A stretch of DNA of 64,000 bases, from the NCBI RefSeq assembly GCF_052857255.1, contig NC_135497.1, forward strand, positions 347,588,799-347,652,798. Reading direction: 5' to 3'. The translations under genes and the position numbers were made by a program. Each line of letters opens with the position of its first letter. Positions within the stretch are counted from its first letter, which is position 1. This document shows, one piece after another, positions 42,774-54,058 of this stretch. A model generated the notes under the pieces. The model ran no database searches, was not told where the DNA came from, and saw nothing but the letters and a program-made list of their open reading frames with translations. The stretch comes from Amblyomma americanum (lineage: Eukaryota; Arthropoda; Arachnida; Ixodida; Ixodidae).

Positions 42774-45700
42774 TCCATGAGGATTTGCTTGGGGCAGTTA
42801 TTGGATTTACACAAAAATCTTTGGCAAATCGATCGAAACATTGAACTATAATATATATGCGCGTTAGTTCTTTAAAAATCTCTCACAAATCCCGATATGT
42901 AAACAATGCGGGCTGGCGCGAACCATAAGAAATGGGTCGATTATACATACGCGTGTGTGCGCGCTAATTGGTAATCAAGAAAATTCATTCTTTGTCCGTG
43001 AGACTCCGTGCACAGCACACGCGCAATACGGGAGAGCCTGCAGCGCACTGATTTTAAGTGGAATGAATAAACTGCTTGGCAGGAACACGTATCTTCAATG
43101 ACGAATGTCACTTAAGAGAATGATATGTGTGGTGCAGATGGTCTATAGTTCACTCGATCGATTCCAAGCGAAGGGTTTATAAGCAATTTTCAGCTTATTC
43201 TGATTAGCATCGCCGCAAGCTATATATGGCCTCAGCCGTCGCGTTTTCCATTAGAATTTCGAGAATTTGGGGGAAAAAATCACTACTGCAGTGTACACAG
43301 CCGGCATTAGCAAGATATGCAAAAAATTCATAAGGGCGCACACTTTGTTGACCTAAGTGCGGTAGTCGAATGCCTTGAGCGCGGTGTTACTGCTTGTGTC
43401 ACTGATGTGTGGTTAAGATGTTAAGTACACAATTATTTTGAATATTATTCTGGAGACATTGGAGGGTGTTTGGGAGGCATATCCGTCTGATTCGGCGCCT
43501 TTCCGCACTCTCCGGCGTCATATATTAGTGTAGGCACAGAAAAATCAAGAAAATATATGTTTGAGAAGTAGAACCGATTCCGTGTTGGAAAGAAGTAGTG
43601 TAGTGGGTAGTATGCTCGGCTGCTGAACTCAAGGATGGTGGTTCGGATCCCGCCGTGCACAAAAAGTTTTTTTTTTAGCGAGTTGTCATTTATTTATTGA
43701 CTGCTATAGTGGGACAGATTTCGCGGAAGGACGGACAATGATGACCCATTAAAGGCTTTCTCCTTAAAATAGATCTCTCTTAAAAATACAATAGTTCACG
43801 CATCGAAGCAGCTCGCACTGTACCAGCGCACACGGGAAATTTACACGATCGACCTGTGATGAGACACCATGAAATTGCAAAGGAAAAGGACGAGACGGCT
43901 TCTTAAAACCGATGTCGTCCCGTTCATCGCTGTGCGCAACAATATATATATACATATGCATATTCATCTTTCACCTTTCTCTCGTTGAAACATTCCAAAT
44001 TTGCTAGCGGATTATAAATAGCTGTTATCATTCACAATTCTGTTGTATATATAGTTACTCAAAAAGTATAGCAAAGTAAAGCAATGCTATTATATTTCAT
44101 TATCTTAAGTAAACACATCAGTGGTTATTGCTGAGCCTTTCACTGACATTTGTTCAGCAAAGCAAATGCAATACCTTATGTTGTGGGTTACACAGCATAA
44201 AGCCATGGAGGTGCACGACTACATCAAATGTGTATGCCCAAGAGCAAAATTTAGCCACTCTGCCTACTATTGCGCCAGTGTCGACATACTTGCAAAGGCT
44301 TGCATGTGACTGTTCACACCAAACGAACTGTTGCTATTGCAATGAAATATATAGAACATCAGAAGTATGGGAGGAAATTTAGGAGTATATAGTTGAGAGC
44401 ATTTCGTATTTTTCATATCTTTTATTGGCCTGTGCAATACAAAATTGTTACTTCACGCATTAGTATGGTCAGTTAGGTATAGTACCAGTTCACGCAATAC
44501 AGCATGATGTTGATTGCATTGTCACTGACATTCACAGAACACTGCTGTCATAAATAAAATTATCCTGCAATCTAATTACTTATACAGTTTGGATATCTCA
44601 TCACATGGCTTTATGCTTCACAGACCTCAGCCTTTGTGCTATAGGTTTGGAGGAGTTACATACTCCAAAGTACTAACATCTACGATATCAGATTTAAAGT
44701 ACTTTAATTACCTTTCTCCATTTCTGTACAATTTACTGCTTCTGCAATGGTCAGGAACAAATATGCTTGTAATACCCGCATAGTCCAAATACGACAGCAC
44801 AATAATTAAATAAGGATATACACTATCTTATACACAGAACAGATATAGATTTCCTGAAGTGGCTGAAGGTGACAGACAGCTACGGAAATGAGCTTTTGAA
44901 AACTGCAAATATAGAGAGTAGCAATTTGGACTAGCATAAGACCAGGCTATAGTTGCACGCAACTGATATGGTACGACCCTTTTTCTTCCACTAGGCATAA
45001 TATGTATGGCAATAACAATAAATTTCTCTTGAGCTGTACAATTCTTTACTTAGGCCATGCACCACACTTCAAGGCTGTATTTAACTTTAGTGCTGTGCCA
45101 AATATTCACTGTTGTACTAATTCCTCAACTTTAAATGCAAGAGTGAAGTCACACTATTTCTAGATGCAAAATTATAGTACGAGAATGCCTTCACCAGGAT
45201 ATTCTCTTTATTTTTCACTTTCAATACACATAAAAGATCCTTCATTCAAACATCCTTAATTAAATAGTCAACCCAAGCCTACTTGAGAACGTGCTAAACT
45301 TTACAGAGCGAGGTGGCCCTATAGATATACATCATGGCAAAGGCCAGCTACTATTTGCACTTGCTCTTGGCAGGCTAAAATTGCATGTCCACAAACTTTT
45401 CTTCAGTCTTATTTTGGCTTGTCTTTTGTGCCCCTCCTCTCTTTACTAAATTCTCGTTCATGGAATGTTGCAATCATTGGAACATAATCAAATAATAAAT
45501 GGATTGTTGTTGTAGTGGGATGCTGGTACTGTTTTTGTTTTTTTCAATGACCGGCGCCAAAATTAGATCGGGATGGTACGTGTTAGGCAGGTATGAAGGC
45601 TGCACATGTTTGAATAAAGAAACGTACCCCTGAAGTTTTCAATTTTCTGGAAAAGAACTACAACAAATATGCAAAGCAAATCGAGGAGGACGAGGAGGAG

Positions 45701-48014
45701 GAAAGGAAGATAGGTTAACCAGGGGCCGGGGAAAGGGGTGAGGGGATAAAAAGATCAAGGAGAAAGCAAAACAATATGTATTATTAATGACATGAGCTAG
45801 TAGCATAACCCATCGTTTCCTGTTGCAATAGTTCAAGTAATCTCAATAACCTGAACGGGTGTCCATAGGACCGTCGTTCATCTCACGACCAAGAAATTGT
45901 GGTGTAAAAGCAAGTTACACTACCACATTAACTCCAACAACACATAGCCATTTCCTGCGTTCTCAAGATAAATGGTAGAAAATACACAATGAGCTCTCTA
46001 ACTTTTTGCAGTGTGAAAAAAATGACGGTATAGGCATACCTGTATCCAGAAGGAAGTGCACTCTCAGTTTTTACTGCAGCAAAAATGCTATCAAAGAAGA
46101 AACCTAAAAGCCTGATCTTTCAACCCTATGTTTAATGAGCCCAGAAAAAATTTGATGAATGAAAAATTGCTATGCGAGTGCTCTCAGGAACAATAACTCA
46201 TCTTTAAGCACAAACAAAGTTCATGAAAGAGCTAAGGCATTTCATGTCTCGAAAGGAGGCAGCACAAGCATAAAAGCCCCTTAATTCCCACTGCACTCTC
46301 AGATTCAGAAGTTCCTTGACTGCTCATGCATTAAGCGAGTGAGATCAAAGTAACTTTTCTTCTATTCTTATGTATTTATCTTTTTTGTAATGCTTGGCTG
46401 CAAAGCCAAGTGTTTCACATACTCGGTTCCTTCTTCACCATGTTTCTTGTTGCAATAACCAGTTAACTGTGAGTAGGCTTTATGTGCAAGTTTTTTTTTT
46501 CATGTTTCGAAGAAGTGTGATTGTCTACCAACTTGCCTAGACTGCAACTCTAATCAAGCTATAAGTGTAAATAGAAATTATTCTCAGGCTTATAAGACAA
46601 TTGCCAGGAGTTTGACAACTAACAAACCATTAATTGTCGACCAGCCACCATGCATCCAGTTTACCACTGCATAAAATGCATGTAAAGGGCTGGACTGGAA
46701 ACACACTTGGCCCCTTTTATGCCCACAAACGGTGGATCCAGTTCAGTCATTAAGGACAAAGAAGAATATGGCACCTCTGCGTGCCTCCTTTTGGCGAAAT
46801 GAAAACAACACGTACGGCAGAAGCACCAGCTTTAAAGGGGCATGGAGGATATGACTTAAACCTATTGCTTTCTTATTATCGATTCCAAGGCTCTTGCTTT
46901 CTGTGTTGTTCGTTCTTGCAGATAAAATCATAATTTTAAATTTTTGTCCTCTCTCAATTCATAACAATAGCAAAAAAAAACTGCTAACTACCATTTATAA
47001 TTGAATGGCGCATCACCACAGATCCAGTGAAAGAACCCGTCTTTTTTACCTACACTTTTCTTGCAAAAATCTCTAATGATGGCAGCAAATGTATCTAAAT
47101 TTTTGCAACTTCCCTTTTAAAGCGTTATGATGTGTAAGTAGCTTTTTTGTTTTCAGACAGCAGTAATCCATCAGATTTGTCCTTGGCATCCCTTAAAGTA
47201 GCAGCAGCTTCGAATTTCTTGCTACAAACCTGATGCTGTATGGTACTTTTATTCAGTATAAATAGCCCAAGCCTCATGCCATGAGCAGACATATATATGG
47301 TTACACAGCTAGATTATTCAATTTCTTTTTAAAGCAATATATAGTCATGTTAAATTAAAGTGCTGAAAATATGATGTGTCTCGTGCTAATTAAGTGACGT
47401 AATTCAAAGACTGCATTGAAACAAGTGTTTGAAGGGAGCTCCTTCCTAGAAACAGATCTACTTTCTGGTGTGGCTCGTACCAAGTGTTGATGCACTTCAT
47501 CCTCAGCATATTTACAACATGGGTGAAACTGCATTTACGAAAGTTAAGTGTGCAGTTTTATAGGCTCATCTTAGCAGCCCGAAATTAGGTGGCATGAGAA
47601 AAGAGCTGCAGGGGACACAAACAATTAAGGGCACCCATCACAGCAGATGCCACTGCACTAGTGACAGAAATCCGTTTTTGCTGGTGGACACTAAGAAGCG
47701 GTGCACTGCTTAGAAGCAGGTCATTTCAAACTTATTATTCGATGCAACAACTTTCCGTGCCAAGAAGTGACTTCCAGAGGTGAGTGAGCATCCCTTCTCT
47801 CCTATGATGTTTGAACTCTAGGTTTGTCAAGTTAAATTTCCATATTATCTTTTTTGTAATCATGTCATTAGTGCATCACTTACAAGCAGTTAAGCTGCAT
47901 GCACTAGTCTTACCTAACATTTAACCTAAATGCGTGTTAATTCAGCCTTGCATTCTCAATATCTTTCTTTGCCCACTACTCTGCAGTCTTTTATATACTA
48001 ACAAGTTGAGAGTA
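42774..48014. other. AT-rich stretch of about 5.2 kb without a supported gene
   Basis: Strongly AT-rich, with open frames of at most about 85 codons. Apart from the tRNA-like block at 43593-43680 and a purine-rich tract at 45678-45750 (gaggaggacgaggaggagg and on), I see no repeat or coding signal. It lies between the candidate transposon end and the 3' end of the transposase gene, so it would be internal non-coding sequence of that element if the model is right. Confidence 0.45.
43593..43680 (+). repeat. tRNA-like head with T-run
   Basis: A-box-like tagtgggtagtatgctcgg (43601-43619) and B-box-like ggttcggatcccgcc (about 43640-43654) are followed by a run of T. The acceptor stem does not close cleanly and there is no CCA context, so it is more likely a SINE head than a working tRNA gene. 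Confidence 0.45.
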
Positions 48015-48337
48015 TACTTTTTTATTTATTTATTTATTATTTATTTATTCACGTTGCCTCACAGGCTCCAAGCATGGAGTATTGTGTGAGGGGGGGGGGG
48101 GGTTACATAAATAGGGGTAATAACAGGAGCATGAATGACACGATTATATAATGCTGATTGACTGTTAGTACTCATTAAACAGGCAGGCGCTCACGGGAAC
48201 AAGAGGGTTCTGAAGTTTCTGGAGGCGCAGCAACGACCCTGCCAGTAAATTTGGGTGGCCCTGAAGAGGGCCATTATAGCTTCAGAGTTGATGTTCCCCA
48301 AAAGATGAAATTCCAAGTGCTTCAATGCAGATCTAGT
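48015..48337 (-). repeat. CR1/L2-type LINE 3' end with (TTTA)n tail
   Basis: The minus strand ends in a tttatttattt repeat (48020-48050) and a poly-C run (plus 48092-48105, G). The rest resembles the 3' part of the CR1-type LINE at 25.8 kb in layout. No RT motif survives. Confidence 0.55.
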
Positions 48338-48590
48338 ATGCAGCGGTGGCTCAGTGGTTATGGTGCTTGGCTGCCGACTTGAAAGATGCAGATTCCATCC
48401 GGGCTGCAGCAGTCACATTTTGATGAGCATTGAATACTATAGAGGCCTTTGTACAGTGCGATGTCAGTGCATGTTAAAGAACGGCAGGCGGTCGAAATTT
48501 CTGGACCCCTCAACTATGGCGTCTGTCATAGCCTGAGTCGCTTTGGGATGTTAAGCCCCATACAACCAAATCCAAACCATGCAAAGGATG
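48338..48590 (+). repeat. SINE type 2
   Basis: The tRNA head has an A-box (gtggctcagtggttatggtgc, 48345-48365, quoted in part) and a weak B-box (gattccatccggg, about 48391-48403). The body has acagtgcgatgtcagtgcat and ggtcgaaatttctggacccc, ending gggatgttaagccccataca. It aligns with 12522-12767. Confidence 0.85.
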
Positions 48591-48705
48591 GTGATGTAGA
48601 GGTTGCTGTCTTCAGCACCAATTAACACTTCAAGCAAGATGCTGCAATCTGCAGCTATCTTAATAGAGGCACATAATCCTTCAGGCACCACAGAAATGTA
48701 AAGCC

Positions 48706-50793
48706 TCACTGAAGTTGAAGCAAAGGGAAAACGACATGCCCCCTCTTGTACTGAAGCTTTATACATCGAACTTTATTCTTGATGTACGAAATGGGCCAGA
48801 TTTTGGTTTCTTGACCAAGAGCACTGTAGCGACGCACGTCCATCCTTGAAGAGTCAATTGGAACTCTAAAAAACTCTCTGCCATTTGGCAAGATGCCAGC
48901 TTTGGCATTGCCCCTCAGGAGATCAACAATGACTACAGCGCAGTTATCCACCAGAAAGCAGTCACCGACTTTTACGTCACCACCCACTTGTCCTGTAGAG
49001 AGCGGTGTGCACGCCCTCACCTCCGACATTCGTCGGCTGAGTTGCGCCAGAGGCTTATTTATCGTCCGCAGTCTCTTCTTTGCCTTTCCTAGGTAACTTT
49101 CAAATGAAAATGCACTGAACTCATCGACAGTGCCATGCTCCAGGCATTGCTCTGCCAAGTGTGCAAGGGTGTGCACATTGTACACGAGTTGTTTTTGTCC
49201 GTACAGTCTGCCAAATTCTTGCACAAAGTACCGCAGCAGGTCGTGAGCAAACTGGTTGAGGTCTCTGTGATGCTGAGGAGAGGCAAGTACCCTAACAGAT
49301 ACATGCAAATATAAAAAATGCTTATAAAGCTCATCAGGCAGGATGGATTTCAGGAGAACAGGCCCCAGGTATAGTAAAAAAGTCCTGAACTCTGTGGCCT
49401 TCCATCTGTCGAGTTCTTCGGTGCCCCTCGGTTTCCTCTGAAAGTACTTTGGAAATGCAGTTGCTGCTTCTTGCAGCTTGTCGTTGAGTGCACTCCTGTC
49501 AGCCCGGCTCAGCCTGGCAGCGTGCCCCTTGCATATCCAATTCCTAAGGAGCAACCGCATAACCCCCAAACAGACTAAATGCATATACTCTGTAGGAAAG
49601 CATTTCACCATATCTACGTTCAGAGATGTAAATGGTGAAACACCAGGGTGATGGCGCCGATCCTCTTGCGAACGAAAAGAGGAGTCTGTTCGCTGTGGTG
49701 CATACAGGTCAGGGAAAGTCATCCTGTTTTCCAGATAGTGCCCTTTTTGGCTGCAACGTTCACAGGCATGATAGCCTGTGTGGCCAGTGATTGCCTTCAC
49801 GAAACTCCTTGCTGGAGCGTCACAGATCACGGCTTTTAAGCACACATTGACGTGCACCCCTTTCACCATCAGTCCGTTGCAACTAAGGTTGCGCACTTCA
49901 TCAATGAAAGGCCTGAGGTATTCCTGGAGGCACGGAGGTTTCTCTGCACCGCAGTACGCACTGACCATAAATGGTTCAGATTTCTTGATGTTAATTACTC
50001 TGCACAGAATTGGCCAGAGTGCAGTCTGGCTACTCCTATGCAGAGGCAGCCCATCAATATTTGCGTGCAGCTCGACATTCTCAGGCGCTGGTCCTTGGCC
50101 AACAGCATGCTGAATTCCCTCAGCAAGGCCAAAATGCACAAACGAGTCGCCGTGTTCTAAATTAGCTTTCCGCTCCGTCTGCATGATGGTCCTTGCATCT
50201 TTCGGGAGCTCTACAATCCCACGCCGACGGCAGAAGTCCAGCAAATCGTTGATGCAGGCGTGCGTCAAATTGTGCTTGCTAGCTATGCTAGCTAACTCCT
50301 GCGCTGTCGAGAGATGGCGATAACAAAGCTCAGGAGACTCCTCACGAGGCTGGCCCATTTCCACGTTCTCAGCAGTAAGGTTGTTCGTGGACGAGGTCTC
50401 ATCGCTTGAGTCGCACGAGGTAGGGGTATGCTCGCTAGAAAGGCTTTCAGCGCAACTCTCGGACACATAAGCTTGCTCGTTGAGCTCGCTCTGAACAGAT
50501 GGCATCGACGGGTCTGCAGGTAGCGACGAAATAGCTCGTCCGCTGCCACTAGCGCAAGCGCCGCTTGCGCAGGCTTCGCTATTCGGCCGTTTGCTTGCTC
50601 CGGACGGTAGCGGGAGTGGAGGGGCGCTGACGACGTCCAAGGCCGCTTCGCCGCCCGTTCTCTTGCTTCCGGAGGATTTCAGATGCGTAGACGGTGGCCG
50701 TCGGATACCGAGCTCTCCTAAAAGTTCCCTGTACTCTTTTTCGATGATACGGTACCTCCGCCACTTGCTCATGACCTCCTTCTCCATGCTCAT
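48706..50793 (-). CDS. tnp2-like (CACTA/EnSpm-type, animal branch) transposase
   Basis: An uninterrupted 695-codon frame from the ATG at 50793; a second Met three codons in could also start it. Residues 1-30 are basic and helical, and 90-145 are Ser/Glu-rich linker. The conserved core runs from about 155 to 600: ELHANIDGLPLHRSS (D247), GVHVNVCLKAVICDAPARSF (D325), GHTGYHACERCSQKG (C344, C347), PTEYMHLVCLGVMRLLL (402-415), WKATEFRTFLLYLGPV (464-479), LVYNVHTLAHLAEQC (536-550) and SAFSFESYLGKAKKRL (E565). These match, from memory, the tnp2/Transposase_21-like proteins common in invertebrates; D247, D325 and E565 are candidate catalytic residues. A DNA transposase would cut the element ends. It has no internal stop, unlike nearly every other element here. 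It is divergent to the DUF4806-type gene starting near 53.4 kb. An exapted host gene is the alternative. Confidence 0.8.
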   Translation of the reverse strand: MSMEKEVMSKWRRYRIIEKEYRELLGELGIRRPPSTHLKSSGSKRTGGEAALDVVSAPPLPLPSGASKRPNSEACASGACASGSGRAISSLPADPSMPSVQSELNEQAYVSESCAESLSSEHTPTSCDSSDETSSTNNLTAENVEMGQPREESPELCYRHLSTAQELASIASKHNLTHACINDLLDFCRRRGIVELPKDARTIMQTERKANLEHGDSFVHFGLAEGIQHAVGQGPAPENVELHANIDGLPLHRSSQTALWPILCRVINIKKSEPFMVSAYCGAEKPPCLQEYLRPFIDEVRNLSCNGLMVKGVHVNVCLKAVICDAPARSFVKAITGHTGYHACERCSQKGHYLENRMTFPDLYAPQRTDSSFRSQEDRRHHPGVSPFTSLNVDMVKCFPTEYMHLVCLGVMRLLLRNWICKGHAARLSRADRSALNDKLQEAATAFPKYFQRKPRGTEELDRWKATEFRTFLLYLGPVLLKSILPDELYKHFLYLHVSVRVLASPQHHRDLNQFAHDLLRYFVQEFGRLYGQKQLVYNVHTLAHLAEQCLEHGTVDEFSAFSFESYLGKAKKRLRTINKPLAQLSRRMSEVRACTPLSTGQVGGDVKVGDCFLVDNCAVVIVDLLRGNAKAGILPNGREFFRVPIDSSRMDVRRYSALGQETKIWPISYIKNKVRCIKLQYKRGHVVFPLLQLQ

Positions 50794-52409
50794 GACGGAG
50801 CGCTAAAGATCAGAGTGACGAACAATCCACAAACCTAACCGCTCAGAGCTACAGTTAAAAACGAAAAGAGGCCTAACAATGAAGATACTCGCAGCGCACA
50901 AAAGCACAATCACAAAAAGGCGTTAACACTGTGCATAAAAAAGACCTCCGGTTCCGAATTATTCGGTATTATATTAGGTCACTATCTTTAGTAAATAAAA
51001 AAAATAGTTGAGTTGTTTTTATTTTTAATTCACGGAGAAAATAAGTGGCCGCAGCGGCACGTCTTAGTAGAATGCGTCTAAAATACGGTCGTGCCGCACC
51101 TCCATATTTACCACCACTCGCTAATAACTGTTCAGGTCATATAGCCTCCTTGACTCGCTCATCCATCAACTCCAGTGAGAGCTACACTCCACTGTAGTTG
51201 CCGGAGCAAATGTATAGTCACTGTCTGTAATTTATATTTTTTGTGATTTGTATACAGCCTTTCTCGGCTTTGTGCCAGTGATCGATGCAGATCGAGGCTA
51301 TTTGCTCTATTTAAGCGCTGATAGCTGGTAGAAAACTTGTCGTGAAATATTGTGTGGGCCTCGGGACAGACGGGGAATCAGCCCAACAGCCTTTACACAA
51401 AACTCAAGGCACAAAATGCGTGGTTCTAGCGTGGTTCTAAAGTGCGTGGGCTACCCCCACATTGACTGCTTTTCATATAATGTACTAGAATCCTTTACGT
51501 CAGGCTTTCAAATGAAGCACAGGTACTCCAAAACGGCAGCTTGAGTACGGAGAAACGTACGCCGGCCTCATGTGACGCCGCTGATTATTCGTAATATAGT
51601 CCGAGGTGATGGCGGCCGTGCTAGACATCTTATCTTCCCGCATACACCAAACGGCTTGTGTGCGTCAAGTTGGCTCAGCATAGCACCTGCCTTGCGATTA
51701 ATTGTGAATAAATTGGCTATACTGGAAGGCCGCTTTAATCGGTGCATTGAAAAGTAGAGAACGCTGCTACGCAGAAAGAATACATATGGAAATATACACC
51801 GATGATCAAAATTTGCCTTTTGTTGGATTTGTAATCGGTGAAATTAATTTGAGCGAATGAACAAGGGCTTCGGTGGAAGACCCCGACCCCTGTCCGGCGA
51901 GCTTTAGCTCTACCGTACGGTAACTACGCCAATTCTTTTACGAAAACGCTGAGTTGCGTGCAGCTACGCAGAACGACAACACCGAATGGGAGCAGCACAT
52001 ATGTTACATTTCAGGGCATGCGGTAGGGTTTTTTCTAGACAGCCCCGAAATATCTTCCCCTGATCAGCATCTCTGACAAACGTTTCCTGCTGGATAGGTG
52101 CCGCAGCGTTTCTTCTTTTTTTTCCTGCATTAAATGTGAGCTGAAGAGGCATTACTGCGAACCTAAAGCTTCTGAGTGACCGGCGCCGACCCGAACTCCA
52201 TCGGTTTTGTCTATTGTCCATTCGGTGATTTCGTAGCAACAAAGTCAATTTATGCAATCGAATCTGACAATCGCGTGCTCAAACGAAAGTTGACGATCTG
52301 TCAGACAATACCCGGTTCTGCGTGATAAATGCAAAAAATGTTGGAAAGCCGATAGACGTTCCCGCTGATGAAGTTGAAGGTCACATGACCGCGCATGTCG
52401 AGATGATGA

Positions 52410-52584
52410 GCCGTACGTATGGGTTCAGAAACGTCTATCGTAACCTGGACATGGTCAGTGACTTTCAAATTCATCAGTATATCATGCCTCCAGACGGACT
52501 TTCCCATTGATGTCTGAGCTGGCACTCTCTTTGTTGTCACTGCCGTCATCAAACGCAGCCGTCAAACAAATGCTCAGCTAAGTC
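52410..52584 (+). pseudogene. hAT transposase C-terminal scrap, plus copy
   Basis: The plus strand reads TWSVTFKFISIS-like sequence and then FPLMSELALSLLSLPSSNAA (about 52500-52560), ending at a stop. This is the hAT dimerisation motif (LxLLxLPxSNAxxE). Compared with the minus copy it has a deletion of about 30 bases before the motif. Confidence 0.6.
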
Positions 52585-52627
52585 TTAGGGCTGAGACGGG
52601 ACAAAAATTCTTGGCCGGTTTAAAATC

Positions 52628-52912
52628 CTAGCAGCCTCCATTCCCGGCCATACCAAACTTCACGTACATGGAGGAGCGCTTGCAAAGTCTTGTTATAGAT
52701 CTACATTCTATTTCGCAGGTAGGTTTTATAGTGAACGAGACCTGGCTGAACATTTGTTCGGTGGCTGCGTTTGATGACGGTAGGGACAACAAAGATAATG
52801 CCAGCTCAGACATCAATGGGAACACATATATGCTAGGGCTCGACGAAAGTTCGTCTCCATGGTCAGGCATGATACTGATGAATTTGAAGGTCACTGACCA
52901 TGTATGGGCCAA
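52628..52912 (-). pseudogene. hAT transposase C-terminal scrap, minus copy
   Basis: The minus-strand frame carries HTWSVTFKFISIMPDHGDEL, then FPLMSELALSLLSLPSSNAA followed by TEQMFSQVSFT and CEIECRSITRLCKRSSMYVK. SNAATEQMFSQV is the hAT family dimerisation region (SNAxxERxFSxV). The copy lies in inverted orientation to 52410-52584, forming a foldback of about 150 bp arms. Confidence 0.65.
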
Positions 52913-53339
52913 ACTTTTCCCCTTCGAATCAGGTCACGATGCCTGAGATCCCTCTCTAGACTACTTCCGTCTATTGTGCTATATCTTGTCTAGCCGCAAC
53001 CTCTGTACTAGAGTTTGTCTTGGAATTTATTGTAGTGTATTTATTTTATTGTGTTTAGTGAAAATGTCGTGAGCTGTACCTATATGCATTGCTGAATGCA
53101 TATCATTACTGAGTGAGTTTATTGTGCGATGTTTTTTGCGTGTTGTTATTTTCCCGATACTGCTATGCTTTGAGAAAAAAATAAAACACGACGTTTATGA
53201 TAAACACCACATTTGCTTAATCATGAACTCGCTTGCAGGCAAGCCTTGCGCTACTTCTAATAGTATTATGTAGATATACTTGCGAAAAATAGTTTAATAT
53301 GGCTAAGGAGTTTTCCATGCAAAAACAAAGTTTTTTGGC

Positions 53340-53503
53340 TTTATTTGGGCTACTACGGAGGCCAGCTTGGCTACCTGTGCTTGGAGCTATCTGGCAACCC
53401 TTGCTGCCCGTCCGACCGCTCCGACGGATGCCATCTCTTTCTTTGTTCGGTCGTCGCTGTGTATACATCGTGTTTTCCCGTGATCTTCAAGCCCGCCACT
53501 TGC
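53340..53503 (+). other. Probable 5' UTR exon of the DUF4806-type gene
   Basis: The stretch ends in a strong donor (tgc|gtaagta, GT at 53504-53505). The next acceptor (ttactccttgcag, AG at 53842-53843) lies one base before the first coding ATG. The start of this exon is unknown and set arbitrarily. Confidence 0.5.
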
Positions 53504-53843
53504 GTAAGTATTTACGCTTTTTTGTTAGTAGCTTCTTTTGTTTCCTCATGAGCCTACTGTCATGAGTAGCAATAAGGGGAGAGGCGTCATTTGTTGCCCT
53601 GTTCTGTAATTGTACTATTTTATAGTCATGTGGGAGGCTAGCTTGCCACATGGGTTCGGACCGACATGTGCACCTTCAATTGTATGCCTTTTTCATGCAC
53701 TTATTTTCTTAACGCTGCGTTGTATTGCTTCTGAGATGTGTCGCGAGACCTTCGTGCGAGAGGAACATGAGAATAGGGCGAGCGAGCTTGTGAAAAATCA
53801 GTTTACGCACTAATCTTTGTTTGCATCGCTTTACTCCTTGCAG

Positions 53844-54058
53844 CATGCCACCAAAACCGTTTGCGGTCGTGAAGTTCCCGATGGAGGACGACAGCTTGGC
53901 TGTCGTCCCTGTCGGGTGGCTGTCCCACGACTGGCAGCATTGCCACTGGCCGAAAAGGCGAGCCGCGGAGGTAATCCGCCTCGCTCGAGAGGAGGCGGAC
54001 CCATCCGCCCCAGGGTGCGAGTGGTTCCGCTGCCCAGTCGCTGTCGTCACAACATGCA
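53844..54058 (+). CDS. Exon 2 (first coding exon)
   Basis: Acceptor AG at 53842-53843, ATG at 53845, donor GTAAGT at 54059. It encodes 71 codons plus one base. An upstream ATG at 53821 is in frame but lies in the preceding intron, so 53845 is preferred. Confidence 0.75.

Larger units (their letters stand above)
50794..53339. promoter_or_regulatory. Spacer between the divergent genes, likely holding both promoters
   Basis: About 2.5 kb separates the transposase ATG (50793, minus) from the first exon of the plus-strand gene. Two head-to-head genes here would use promoters in this spacer. No clear TATA box or operator can be assigned. The right half is occupied by inverted hAT transposase scraps (52410-52920), so the original spacer was shorter. 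The rest shows no feature. Confidence 0.4.

Noticed and set aside
43593..43665. Functional tRNA gene
   Set aside because: The A/B boxes are present but the acceptor stem does not pair and the anticodon arm is poor; more like a SINE head.
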